40,422 bases of DNA, from the NCBI GenBank assembly GCA_038217425.1, contig JBBQPM010000049.1, positions 1 through 40,422 of the forward strand, written 5' to 3'. A program made the translations under genes and the position numbers. This document shows, piece after piece, positions 1 to 8,265 of this stretch. The notes under the pieces are model-generated. The model saw only the letters and a program-made list of their open reading frames with translations. It was not told the DNA's origin and searched no databases. Origin of the DNA: JAIEPT01 sp038217425 (lineage in GTDB: Bacteria > Planctomycetota > Planctomycetia > Gemmatales > Gemmataceae). Numbering within the stretch: the first letter of the stretch is position 1; each line of letters starts with the position of its first letter.

Positions 1-44
1 TGGAGAGCCTGCTGATCCGCTTCGGTGAACGTCAACTTAGCCAT
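1..44 (-). CDS. N-terminal start of an unidentified protein, cut by the window edge
   Basis: The reverse strand has an ATG at 44 preceded by a strong purine-rich ribosome binding site (GGAAGGGAGG, six bases upstream). It opens a frame beginning MAKLTFTEADQQAL that runs off the left edge. Only 14 residues are visible, so the family cannot be named. It is divergent from corA, with the roughly 140 bases between them holding both upstream regions. Confidence 0.5.
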   Translation of the reverse strand, partial: MAKLTFTEADQQAL

Positions 45-183
45 CCCTGGCCTCCCTTCCGATGGATTATCCAGAAGGGAGCATTAGAACCTAAACCCGC
101 TGCCGAGAAAAGACCTCATTTTGGGCCGGGCGGGGTATAAAACGAGATGGCCCTTGAACTCGCTGTCCCGGGATGCTGCCGTC

Positions 184-1215
184 ATGATAACCGCTTACCT
201 CTGGAATCCTCAAGAAAAAAAGGGAATCCACCTGAGTTCCGATCAGCTCGAATCGCTCGGCGTCTGCTGCGACGGGAACAAAGTGCTGTGGATCGACCTC
301 GCCAATCCGACCGTCGAGGAAGAGACGCGGATCCTTCAGAAGTTCATGCCCATCCACGCGCTTTCGTTCGAGGACGTGACCCGATCGCGGCGCGAACCCG
401 ATGCGCCGCCCCATTTGCCGAAGGTCGAAGAATTTCCCGACTACCTGCTGGTCATCGTCAACGCTCTGCGGCGAGACTACCTGCGCGACGTTACCGCGGA
501 GACGGACGAACTGCGCGTGCAGGGAACGCCTTTCACGCAGCTCAGCGCCGTGATCACGGAACACGCGCTCATCACGCATCACTACCACGAACAGAATTGC
601 GTCCGCCAAGTGACGGAATTTTTGGAACGACACCAGGGGCAAGCCGAGCGCGGGCCTGACTTTATCTTCCACTTGATCCTCGACACCATCGTCGATCAGT
701 TCGCCCCCGTGCTCGACGGCATCGACGAAAGCCTGGAGGACATGGAGTTATCCATCCTTCAGTCAGGCGATCCCGTCCTCTACCGAAAGTTGCTGCGCAT
801 CAAACGCGAGATCATCTTGCTGCGCAAGATTCTCATCTACCAGCGCGAGATCCTCATCCGCCTGGCGCGTGGCGAGTTCCAACTCATCGACGAACGCGAG
901 ATGGTTTACTATCGCAATGTGTACGATCACCTCGTTCGCTTCACGGAACTGATCGAAAGTTCACGCGAGATGGCAAGCGATCTTCTCGGTTCGTACCTCG
1001 CATCGGCGTCGAATCGGCTCAACCAGATCATGAAGGTGCTAACGATGATTTCGACCATCGTGTTGCCGATGACGCTGGTCGCGGGCATCTACGGGATGAA
1101 CTTCGAAAACCTGCCGGAGAAGAATTGGGAGTACGGGTATCCGTTCTCGCTGGGGCTCATGGGACTCTGCGGGTTGGCGTCGCTGGGGCTGTTTTACTGG
1201 AAGAAATGGCTGTGA
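184..1215 (+). CDS. corA: CorA family magnesium/divalent cation channel
   Basis: CorA proteins are pentameric inner-membrane channels for Mg2+ (some carry Co2+ or Ni2+). The 343-residue product has the family layout: a soluble alpha/beta N-terminal part, long charged helices (about residues 160-280) that form the stalk, and two C-terminal membrane segments separated by the YGMNF signature (G304-M305-N306). The second membrane segment ends in the basic tail WKKWL, as usual for the family. The ATG at 184 is chosen because the family N-terminus begins close to it; the frame extends upstream only to a TTG at 121. A TATAAAA sequence lies at 136-142 and may be a -10 element. The gene stands alone, 89 bases before the next gene. 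Identification is secure; exact ion preference cannot be read from sequence. Confidence 0.93.
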   Translation: MITAYLWNPQEKKGIHLSSDQLESLGVCCDGNKVLWIDLANPTVEEETRILQKFMPIHALSFEDVTRSRREPDAPPHLPKVEEFPDYLLVIVNALRRDYLRDVTAETDELRVQGTPFTQLSAVITEHALITHHYHEQNCVRQVTEFLERHQGQAERGPDFIFHLILDTIVDQFAPVLDGIDESLEDMELSILQSGDPVLYRKLLRIKREIILLRKILIYQREILIRLARGEFQLIDEREMVYYRNVYDHLVRFTELIESSREMASDLLGSYLASASNRLNQIMKVLTMISTIVLPMTLVAGIYGMNFENLPEKNWEYGYPFSLGLMGLCGLASLGLFYWKKWL

Positions 1216-1304
1216 ACGATTGGACTAAACGCGAAATGTGACGTACGTTGGCAGAGTAGGTTCCCCAGCGTTCGAAGCGGCGGCGTCGCCGTCCGGAGAC
1301 CGCA

Positions 1305-3881
1305 ATGCCTCTGTTGAAAGCCCCTAACGCCGAGCCGATTCGCGGCTATCGCCTAATCGATCACCTCGGCAGAGGCGGGTTCGGCGAAGTCTGGAGATGC
1401 GAAGCGCCCGGTGGCATCTTCAAAGCCATCAAGTTCGTCTACGGCGACACCAAAAACGTCGAGGGCAATTCCTCCGACCGCGCCCAGGAGGAACTCCGCG
1501 CCGTCCAGCACATCAAGTCCATTCGCCATCCCTTTCTGCTGTCCATCGACCGCGTCGAAAGCGTGCAGGGCGAGCTGATCATCATCACCGAACTTGCCGA
1601 CCAGAATCTGCACGAACTCTTTCAGAGCTACCGCGCCAAGGGCGCGATGGGCGTGCCGCGCGATGAACTCCTGCAATACTTGAGCGAGGCGGCAGAAGTC
1701 CTCGATCTCATGAACATTAAGTTCGATCTCCAGCATCTCGATATCAAGCCGAGAAATCTGTTCTGCGTCAGCAATCACGTCAAGGTCGCGGACTTCGGAC
1801 TGGTCAGCACGCTGTCGGGGGGCTCGGGGGCGTCGTCGACGAAATTACAGCTGGGGGCGATCACGCCGGTCTATGCGGCCCCGGAATTGTTTCTCAGCAA
1901 CGTCAGCCGACATTGCGATCAGTACAGCCTGGCGATCGTGTTTCAGGAATTGCTGACGGGGACGCTGCCGTTCTCGGGGACCAATTGTCGGCAGCTGCTG
2001 ATGCAGCACACCCAGGACGCCCCGGATCTTTCGCCCTTGCCGCCGGGCGATCAGCCGATCCTCGCCAAGGCGCTCGCGAAAAATCCGCAAGATCGCTATC
2101 CGTCGTGCATTGCCCTGGTCAAGGCGCTCAAAGGGGAATCGGAAAAGCGTGCCGCCGGTTCCGAGACCATGGGCTTCATCGAACTCGAAACCGAAAGCCT
2201 GCGCCCTGCGCAGAACGTGCCGACGCTGCCGGCCCACGTGCTCCCCGATTACAGCATCCTCGAATGGCAGGGCATCACCCCCTTGCAAGAATCCTGGCTC
2301 GTGCAGTCTCCCAAGGGGCAGAAACGCGTCCTCAAAATCTTGTACGGAATTAACACGAGCGACAGCAAGAAGGTCGGCGAGCTGATCGCGCGACTGAACT
2401 CCGCGCATCACCCGGCCATCATCTCGTCGGAGATCGTCCATCAAGAGTCGGGCCGGCTGGCGATGGTCGCCGACTACGCCAAGGAGTCGCTGCGCGATCG
2501 CTTCCAGAAATGCATGTATCAGAAGTTGCCGGGCATTCCGCGCCACGATCTGGTCGAATTTCTCCGCGCCGCCGCCGAGGTGCTCGATTACCTCTATCAG
2601 CAGCACGGCCTGCAGCATCTCAACTTGAACCCGAAGCAACTCGTGCTCGATCACGGCTGGATGCAGATTGCCGAGTTCGGCCTGGCTCAACTCCTCTGGC
2701 TCCCCGCGGGGCAGGACATCGCGCAGCGCAACTCGCGCTACACCGCTCCTGAGCTATTCGAGCGCACGTTGAGCCGATCGTGCGACCAGTTCAGCCTGGC
2801 CGTCATCTACGTCGAAATGCTGACGGGAAAGCATCCGTTCGCCCATCTGGGGAACCTGGCGCAGAAGCATCAGCGCGTGAAGCCCGATCTTTCGATGTTG
2901 CCGGAGAACGAGCGGAACGTGCTGGGCCGGGCGCTCGATCCGGATCCGATGAAGCGCTGGAATTCGAACACCGATATGTTACTGGCGCTGGAGGGATCGA
3001 TCGCCGATTCGAGCATCATCGGCGAGCATGCGGGTCGGTTCAAGGAGTTGATCAACGCGAGTCGGAGTACGTCGAGCGCGGAGAATCATCCGTCGTCGTC
3101 GAAGATCGATCTCGCGCCGAATTTGCAGGACCTGGTAAACAAGATCATCGCGGCGGCGGGGGGCGACACAGAATCGGAACCGTCGGCGCCGATCCTCACG
3201 CACGAGAATGACGTGCACACCTACAAGTTCCAGGTGAGCACGCCGCTGGGAACCGCGCGGACCAAACTCGAATCGTTTTTCCAGCAATGGCCAGGCAAGG
3301 TGCAGCAGAACGACGAGCAGATCGCGATTTACGTGATCCCGCTAGAGCCGACGTTTTGGCAGCGGTGGCGCAAGCAGATCCCGAACCTGGAATGCCGGGT
3401 TGCCCTGGCGCGCGTGAACGCCAAGTCGGCGACGCCCATCGAGGTACTGGTGCAGCTAAAGCCCGCATTGTGTCACAGCAATCAATTGCAGAAGGTCGAG
3501 AAGGAACTCGCCCCCGCGCTCTTCGACGACATCTACGCGAAGCTGAAGTCGTGCGAAGAGAAGCGCACGCAGGATCGGCTGCTTTGGCCGCACACGATCA
3601 AGATCACGCCCGTGGACGCCGACGGTACCGCTCAAGATCCGATCGAATGTCGCGGCAAGGATCTGTCGCACAGCGGCATCGGCTTCTTTTTGCCTCACGA
3701 ACTCGAGACGGCCGAGGTACTGGTGGAGATTCCGAATCCCTACCTGCCGCCGAGCATCACGATCCCGGCCACGCTCGTCCGCGCCAAGCCCGCTTCCGAC
3801 GGTTGGTACGAAGTCGGCGCCATGTTCCGCTTCCCGGTCGTCCTGTCGCGCATGGACATCGTCTGTCCCCCGCTCGAATGA
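1305..3881 (+). CDS. Ser/Thr protein kinase-pseudokinase fusion with C-terminal PilZ domain
   Basis: The 858-residue protein carries two kinase folds. The first (about 15-275) has a glycine loop GRGGFGEVW (22-30), lysine K43, catalytic loop HLDIKPRN (D146, K148, N151), DFG (163-165) and APE (192-194), so it should be active. The second (about 315-565) keeps K344, APE and the overall layout, but HRD is HLN (N440), the metal-binding Asn is Gln (445), DFG is EFG and the glycine loop is lost: a pseudokinase. A low-complexity linker and an unassigned beta-rich stretch (about 640-745) follow. The C-terminus looks like PilZ: RTQDR (754-758, RxxxR) and DLSHSG (786-791, DxSxxG), the two c-di-GMP binding motifs. 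No membrane segment is visible, so it is probably cytosolic. GGAG lies seven bases before the ATG. The stop overlaps the next start (ATGA). PilZ is inferred from motifs only. Confidence 0.88.
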   Translation: MPLLKAPNAEPIRGYRLIDHLGRGGFGEVWRCEAPGGIFKAIKFVYGDTKNVEGNSSDRAQEELRAVQHIKSIRHPFLLSIDRVESVQGELIIITELADQNLHELFQSYRAKGAMGVPRDELLQYLSEAAEVLDLMNIKFDLQHLDIKPRNLFCVSNHVKVADFGLVSTLSGGSGASSTKLQLGAITPVYAAPELFLSNVSRHCDQYSLAIVFQELLTGTLPFSGTNCRQLLMQHTQDAPDLSPLPPGDQPILAKALAKNPQDRYPSCIALVKALKGESEKRAAGSETMGFIELETESLRPAQNVPTLPAHVLPDYSILEWQGITPLQESWLVQSPKGQKRVLKILYGINTSDSKKVGELIARLNSAHHPAIISSEIVHQESGRLAMVADYAKESLRDRFQKCMYQKLPGIPRHDLVEFLRAAAEVLDYLYQQHGLQHLNLNPKQLVLDHGWMQIAEFGLAQLLWLPAGQDIAQRNSRYTAPELFERTLSRSCDQFSLAVIYVEMLTGKHPFAHLGNLAQKHQRVKPDLSMLPENERNVLGRALDPDPMKRWNSNTDMLLALEGSIADSSIIGEHAGRFKELINASRSTSSAENHPSSSKIDLAPNLQDLVNKIIAAAGGDTESEPSAPILTHENDVHTYKFQVSTPLGTARTKLESFFQQWPGKVQQNDEQIAIYVIPLEPTFWQRWRKQIPNLECRVALARVNAKSATPIEVLVQLKPALCHSNQLQKVEKELAPALFDDIYAKLKSCEEKRTQDRLLWPHTIKITPVDADGTAQDPIECRGKDLSHSGIGFFLPHELETAEVLVEIPNPYLPPSITIPATLVRAKPASDGWYEVGAMFRFPVVLSRMDIVCPPLE

Positions 3882-4630
3882 ACCCCACCGGCAAACCCGT
3901 GGCCCTCATCACCGGCGCCGCCCAGGGCATCGGGCGCGAACTGGCGCTCGGGCTCGCTCACGACTATGCAATCGCTGCCATCGATATCCAGGAGACCGGG
4001 CTGCGTGCGCTCGCCGAGCAGATTCCCGATTGCGTCTGGCGCGTCGTCGACGTCGCCGATCTCGCGCAGCTCACCGCCGCCGTCGCGCACTTTGGACCCA
4101 TCGATTTGCTCGTCGCCAACGCGGGCGTCGGCCGGGAAACCAGCTTACGAAACTACGACGGCGAAACCGTTCGGCACATTCTCGACGTCAATCTCGTGGG
4201 CGTCGCCAACAGCATCTCCGCGGTGATTCCCGGCATGATCCAGCGTCGGCGCGGGCACCTCGTGGCGATGTCGAGCGCGTCGTCGCTACGCGGCTTGCCG
4301 GGCATGTGGGCGTATTGCGCGAGCAAGGCGGGCGTCAACGCGCTCATGGACGGCATCCGCGTCGAGGCGGCGCCGCTGGGCATCGCGGTCACCACCGTCT
4401 GCCCCGGATGGGTGCGCACGTCGATGACCGCGCCGATCGCCGAGCGTTTGTCGGACGTGCTCGAACTCAAGGACGCGGCCAGGCGCATCCTCGCGGCGAT
4501 TCGCGCCAGGAAGAAGTTCGTCATCTTCCCCTGGCGCACCGTCTGGCAACTTCGGCTGTTAAATTGGTTGCCGCGCTCGTGGTCGGATGCGATCCTTGGT
4601 AGAATGATGCGTACCATTCGCCAGGACTAA
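3878..4630 (+). CDS. Short-chain dehydrogenase/reductase (SDR), classical type
   Basis: Classical SDR enzymes are cytosolic NAD(P)-dependent oxidoreductases. The 250-residue product shows the cofactor motif TGAAQGIG (12-19), an NAG motif near residue 80, a catalytic serine region (MSSASS) and the active-site pair Y146 and K150 in YCASK. An acidic residue after the second strand (AIDIQ) hints at NAD rather than NADP preference. The substrate cannot be predicted. The ATG at 3878 overlaps the stop of the kinase gene by four bases, which implies translational coupling; the same frame is open upstream but that part is the shadow of the kinase gene. The C-terminal 40 residues are basic and aromatic (FPWRTVWQLRLLNWLP), as in SDRs that lie close to the membrane. 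Confidence 0.9.
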   Translation: MNPTGKPVALITGAAQGIGRELALGLAHDYAIAAIDIQETGLRALAEQIPDCVWRVVDVADLAQLTAAVAHFGPIDLLVANAGVGRETSLRNYDGETVRHILDVNLVGVANSISAVIPGMIQRRRGHLVAMSSASSLRGLPGMWAYCASKAGVNALMDGIRVEAAPLGIAVTTVCPGWVRTSMTAPIAERLSDVLELKDAARRILAAIRARKKFVIFPWRTVWQLRLLNWLPRSWSDAILGRMMRTIRQD

Positions 4631-4633
4631 CGT

Positions 4634-5347
4634 ATGCAGTCGCTTTATCACTTCGTGGCTCCTCCTAGCCCGTGCGGCTATCTCCCCAACGAACGGTGGA
4701 GCCTGGAGTACGAGTATTTCCTCGACCTCGACGCGGCCGGCTATTACGCGCTGATGAAGAACGGCTGGCGTCGTTTCGGCGGCATGGTCTTTCGGCCCCG
4801 ATGTCCCACGTGCCGGGCGTGCCAGTCGATCCGCGTGCGCGTGCCCGACTTCACGCCGAGCCGCAGTCAACGCCGAGCCTGGCAAGCCTGCGAACACGAG
4901 CTGACGCTGCAGATCGGCGAACCGCAGGCGACCAAACAGAAGCTCAAACTCTACGACCGCTTCCACGCCTTCCAGGCCGACTTCAAGAATTGGCCCCAGC
5001 ACCCCGCCAAGGATGCGGCGAGCTACCGCGATTCCTTCGTGCAAAACCCGTTTCCCACCGAAGAATGGTGCTACTACCTCGGCGCCGACCTCGTCGCCGT
5101 CGGTTACGTCGACGTCCTCCCCGAAGGGCTCTCGGCCATCTACTTCTTCTACGAACCGAACCTCCGCGCCCTATCGCCCGGCATCTTCAACGTCCTGAAC
5201 GTCCTCCGCGAAGCCAAGGCCAGGCACATGCCTTTCGTCTATCTCGGGTACTTCGTCGAAGGGTGCCGATCGCTCGAATACAAGGCGACGTTTCGGCCCA
5301 ACGAAGTCCTCGGACAGGACGGCACCTGGCACGATTTCCGCGATTGA
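4634..5347 (+). CDS. bpt: Aspartate/glutamate leucyltransferase (N-degron pathway)
   Basis: Bpt transfers leucine from Leu-tRNA to proteins with N-terminal Asp or Glu, marking them for ClpS/ClpAP degradation. It is the bacterial relative of eukaryotic ATE1. The 237-residue product has the family landmarks: CGYLP near the N-terminus (C14), GWRRFGG followed by FRPRCPTCRAC (C57, C60, C63), the PTEEW region, and YLGYFVEGCRSLEYKATFRP near the C-terminus. Length matches the family (about 235-250). It starts three bases after the SDR stop, so it probably belongs to the kinase-SDR-bpt transcript. A hairpin with a T run follows at 5396-5419. An Ate1-like acceptor or tRNA specificity is possible, but the length and motifs favour Bpt. 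Confidence 0.9.
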   Translation: MQSLYHFVAPPSPCGYLPNERWSLEYEYFLDLDAAGYYALMKNGWRRFGGMVFRPRCPTCRACQSIRVRVPDFTPSRSQRRAWQACEHELTLQIGEPQATKQKLKLYDRFHAFQADFKNWPQHPAKDAASYRDSFVQNPFPTEEWCYYLGADLVAVGYVDVLPEGLSAIYFFYEPNLRALSPGIFNVLNVLREAKARHMPFVYLGYFVEGCRSLEYKATFRPNEVLGQDGTWHDFRD

Positions 5348-5395
5348 AACTCCGCTCCGCGTCCGTATCACACCCTCAAGCGACTCGACTTTAGG

Positions 5396-5419
5396 AGCCG
5401 CGACCGCAAGCGGCTTTTT
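5396..5419 (+). terminator. Intrinsic terminator after bpt, within a larger inverted repeat
   Basis: AGCCGC (5396-5401) pairs with GCGGCT (5410-5415) over an eight-base loop, and the stem runs directly into five T (5415-5419). This is a compact rho-independent terminator shape about 50 bases after the bpt stop. The left arm can instead pair with a distal arm (see the inverted repeat at 5396-5457). Confidence 0.6.
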
Positions 5420-5457
5420 GCATCGGCGAGTCATGCCGCTCCCTCCCGGTCGCGGCT
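5396..5457. repeat. Nested inverted repeat (REP-like pair) between bpt and xylA
   Basis: AGCCGCGACCG (5396-5406) is perfectly complementary to CGGTCGCGGCT (5447-5457). Inside it AGCGGC (5409-5414) pairs with GCCGCT (5435-5440). The two halves read as inverted copies of one unit, GAGCCGCGACCG followed by AGCGG, which suggests a REP-like pair. The long stem and the terminator hairpin share bases 5396-5401 and so exclude each other. It ends 28 bases before the xylA start. Confidence 0.6.
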
Positions 5458-5485
5458 CTTGCGTCACTTTTCTCCTGGAGCAGCC

Positions 5486-6799
5486 ATGGCTTTCTTTCCC
5501 GAAGTGGAAAAGATCCAGTACGACGGACCCGACTCGAAGAACCCCCTCTGCTTTCGCCATTACAACCCGAGCGAACTCGTCGAAGGTAAGTCCATGAAGG
5601 ACCACCTACGCTTCGCCGTCTGCTACTGGCATACGTTTCGCGGCTCCGGCAGCGACCCGTTCGGTCCCGGCTGCAACGTTCGCCCGTGGGAAGACGGCAG
5701 CGACTCCGTCGAGATGGCGCAGAAGCGGGTCAAGGTCGCCTTCGAGTTCATCGAAAAGCTCGGCGCTCCGTACTACTGCTTCCACGACCGCGACGTCGCC
5801 CCCGAGGGGAAGAACCTCAAAGAGACGAACGCGAATCTCGATGCCGTCGCCAGGGTGCTGAAGGACGAACAGCAGCGAACCGGCATCAAGCTCCTGTGGG
5901 GCACCGCGAATCTCTTCAGCAACAAGCGCTTCATGCACGGCGCCGCCACCAGCCCAAACGCCGACGCCTTTGCGTACGCCGGGGCCCAAGTCAAGAAGGC
6001 CCTCGAAGTCACGAAGGAACTGGGCGGCGAGAACTACGTCTTCTGGGGCGGCCGGGAAGGCTATTCGAACCTCTACAACACCGACCTCAAACGCGAACTC
6101 GACCACCTCGCCAAGTTTTTCCATCTCGCCGTCGAGTACAAGAAAAAGATCGGCTTCACGGGGACGTTCCTGATCGAGCCGAAGCCGAAGGAGCCGACGG
6201 TTCATCAGTACGACTTCGACGCCGCGAATTGCGTCGCCTTCCTGCGCGGCTACGGGCTCGACAAGGAAATGAAGCTCAACATCGAGACGAACCACGCGAC
6301 CCTCGCCGGCCATACGATGATGCACGAACTTACCTACGCCTCCGCGTGCGGCATGCTCGGCTCGATCGATGCCAACCGCGGCGACCTGCTCCTCGGCTGG
6401 GACACGGATCAGTTCCCGAGCGATTACTACCTGACGACGCAATGCATGCTCGTGATTCTCGGCCAGGGAGGCATCGGTACCGGCGGCGTCAATTTCGACG
6501 CCAAGGTGCGCCGGGAGAGTTTCGAGCCGATTGATTTGTTCCACGCCCACATCGGCGGCATGGACGCGTTTGCGGTCGGCCTCAAGCTCGCCGCCCAGAT
6601 CCGCAAGGAAGGCGTGCTCACCGATTTCGTCAAGCAGCGCTACGCCTCTTGGGACGCGGGCATCGGCGCCAAGATCGAAGCGGGCACGGCGAAGTTCGAA
6701 GAACTCGAAGCCTACATGCTCGACAAGGGCGAAGCGGCCGCCAATGCCAGCGGACGCCAGGAAATGCTCGAGAACATTATCAATCGCTTCGTGAAGTAG
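5486..6799 (+). CDS. xylA: Xylose isomerase
   Basis: XylA interconverts D-xylose and D-xylulose (and glucose and fructose) with two divalent metals in the cytosol. The 437-residue product has the length of the long (class II) enzymes. Family residues are present: the catalytic histidine in CFHDRDVAPEG (H100), the metal ligands in FLIEPKPKEP, NIETNHATLAGHTMMHEL and GSIDANRGD, and the DTDQFP pair. The start at 5486 has GGAG five bases upstream; codons upstream to 5459 lie over the hairpin region and are not family-like. nadC follows after six bases, so the two are probably co-transcribed even though their pathways are unrelated. No other pentose genes are in view. Confidence 0.96.
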   Translation: MAFFPEVEKIQYDGPDSKNPLCFRHYNPSELVEGKSMKDHLRFAVCYWHTFRGSGSDPFGPGCNVRPWEDGSDSVEMAQKRVKVAFEFIEKLGAPYYCFHDRDVAPEGKNLKETNANLDAVARVLKDEQQRTGIKLLWGTANLFSNKRFMHGAATSPNADAFAYAGAQVKKALEVTKELGGENYVFWGGREGYSNLYNTDLKRELDHLAKFFHLAVEYKKKIGFTGTFLIEPKPKEPTVHQYDFDAANCVAFLRGYGLDKEMKLNIETNHATLAGHTMMHELTYASACGMLGSIDANRGDLLLGWDTDQFPSDYYLTTQCMLVILGQGGIGTGGVNFDAKVRRESFEPIDLFHAHIGGMDAFAVGLKLAAQIRKEGVLTDFVKQRYASWDAGIGAKIEAGTAKFEELEAYMLDKGEAAANASGRQEMLENIINRFVK

Positions 6800-6805
6800 G
6801 TGACC

Positions 6806-7666
6806 ATGTCGCTCTCCGCCGACGAACGCCAGGTTGCCCAGCGCCTCATCGCCTGGGCCCTGGAAGAAGACCTGGGCTCGGCGGGGGACGTCACCAGCCT
6901 CGCGACGATTCCCGCCGAGACGCGCGGAACCGCCGACTTCGTCGCCCGTTCGCCCGGAGTCTTGGCGGGGTTGCCGTTGGCCGCCGACGTGATGTTTGCC
7001 GTCGATTCGGGGCTCGCGTTCACGGCCCATGTCCGCGACGGCGCCCGTCTGAAGCCCGGCGAGCGCATCGCGACCGTGACCGGTTCGATGCGTTCGATCT
7101 TGAAGGCGGAACGCGTCGCCCTCAATTTCCTGCAGCATCTGAGCGGCATCGCCACGCTGACCGCAAAGTTCGTAGAGGCCGTGCGCGGCACGCGCGCGCA
7201 GATCCTCGACACCCGCAAGACGCTCCCGGGCTGGCGGCTCCTCGCGAAGTACGCCGTGCGCTGCGGCGGCGGCGTCAACCATCGACTCGGGCTCTACGAC
7301 GCCATCCTCGTGAAAGACAACCATCTCGCAGCGCTGGGCGGATCGATCGCTGCAGCCGTCGCATCGGCGCGGGAGACGTTTCCCGAACTGCCGATCGAAC
7401 TCGAAGTCGATTCGCTCACGCAACTCGAGGCGGCGCTCCCGCTGGCGCCGGCGATTATATTGCTCGACAACATGACGCCCGAAACGATGCGCGAGGCGGT
7501 GAGGCGCCGCGATGCCCAGGCGCCGACCGTGAAACTCGAAGCGTCCGGCGGCGTCAATCTGCAGTCGGTCGCCGGCATTGCGGGGACGGGCGTCGAGCGC
7601 ATCAGCGTCGGGGCGCTCACGCATTCGGCGCCGGCGCTCGACGTTGCGCTCGATTATCGCAATTGA
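6806..7666 (+). CDS. nadC: Nicotinate-nucleotide pyrophosphorylase (carboxylating), quinolinate phosphoribosyltransferase
   Basis: NadC converts quinolinate and PRPP to nicotinate mononucleotide, CO2 and pyrophosphate in de novo NAD synthesis. The 286-residue product has the characteristic core: LNFLQHLSGIAT, LDTRKTLPGWR, KYAVRCGGGVNHR, the KDNH motif and the C-terminal EASGG phosphate-binding turn. Length is normal for the family. ATG 6806 is preferred over GTG 6800 because an AGTAGGTG ribosome binding site spanning the xylA stop is correctly placed for it. nadA and nadB are not in this window, so NAD synthesis genes are dispersed. Confidence 0.96.
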   Translation: MSLSADERQVAQRLIAWALEEDLGSAGDVTSLATIPAETRGTADFVARSPGVLAGLPLAADVMFAVDSGLAFTAHVRDGARLKPGERIATVTGSMRSILKAERVALNFLQHLSGIATLTAKFVEAVRGTRAQILDTRKTLPGWRLLAKYAVRCGGGVNHRLGLYDAILVKDNHLAALGGSIAAAVASARETFPELPIELEVDSLTQLEAALPLAPAIILLDNMTPETMREAVRRRDAQAPTVKLEASGGVNLQSVAGIAGTGVERISVGALTHSAPALDVALDYRN

Positions 7667-7678
7667 CAGGGAGCCCGC

Positions 7679-8209
7679 ATGGCCGCCACGTTGGGCTGTC
7701 CGCATTGTCGGGCTCTGCTGGAACTCCCCGACGTCCTGTCGAACGCGCCGGCAAAGTGCCCGATGTGCCGAAAGATCTTCGCGCTCCCCGGCATGGGCGC
7801 CGACGCCGAGACCAACATCCGCGCCGGTCCGCCCCCCGCCGTCACCTTCACCGCCGATCCCCTCCTGCTCAATAAAGCCGCCATCCCCGAGATCGACTGG
7901 CGCTACTTCCCCGGCGTCGTCGGCGAAGAAGGCATCGCTCCCGAAGGCCGAAAAATCCAGGCGCATCGCGGCGGCGAGATCCTCCTCTACGGCGTGCTCG
8001 CCCTGCTACCACTCACCGGCAATCTCTTCGTCTTCGGCATCCTCGCCATCACCCGCGCCGAGCACGATCTCCGCGAAATCAATCGCGGCCGAATCGACCC
8101 CGCGGGCGAGAACTTCACCCGTTTCGGCCGACTGCTTGGCTACGTAGGCGTCTTCTTCTGGACCCTCGTGACGCTTCTGTTTTGCATTTCCACGCCCAAT
8201 CGGTTCTAA
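7679..8209 (+). CDS. Small zinc-ribbon membrane protein, function unknown
   Basis: The 176-residue product begins with a zinc ribbon: GCPHC, about seventeen residues, then CPMC (MJ0042-like). A proline-rich linker follows, and the C-terminal half has two predicted membrane segments, one around LLYGVLALLPLTGNLFVFGI and one around LLGYVGVFFWTLVTLLF. The ribbon should face the cytosol. A GGGAG ribosome binding site lies just before the ATG, 12 bases after the nadC stop, so it may be the third gene of the xylA-nadC transcript. The two-segment shape resembles the DUF4190 type of small membrane protein, but I do not recognise a function. Four other proteins in this window carry the same kind of N-terminal ribbon. 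Confidence 0.75.
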   Translation: MAATLGCPHCRALLELPDVLSNAPAKCPMCRKIFALPGMGADAETNIRAGPPPAVTFTADPLLLNKAAIPEIDWRYFPGVVGEEGIAPEGRKIQAHRGGEILLYGVLALLPLTGNLFVFGILAITRAEHDLREINRGRIDPAGENFTRFGRLLGYVGVFFWTLVTLLFCISTPNRF

Positions 8210-8265
8210 TTTCGTGAAAGGCTTTTCGGCCGCTGAGCGTATCCTATTCCGGGAGAACTCGAACG

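Noticed and set aside
3287..3877. Longer version of the SDR gene beginning at 3287
   Set aside because: The upstream part is out-of-frame translation of the kinase gene; the SDR family start and the ATGA overlap fix the start at 3878.
5606..7966. 786-codon open frame on the reverse strand opposite xylA and nadC
   Set aside because: It mirrors two well-identified genes, is rich in Arg, Gly, Glu and Val as expected for antisense of GC-rich coding DNA, and has no recognisable domain or ribosome binding site.
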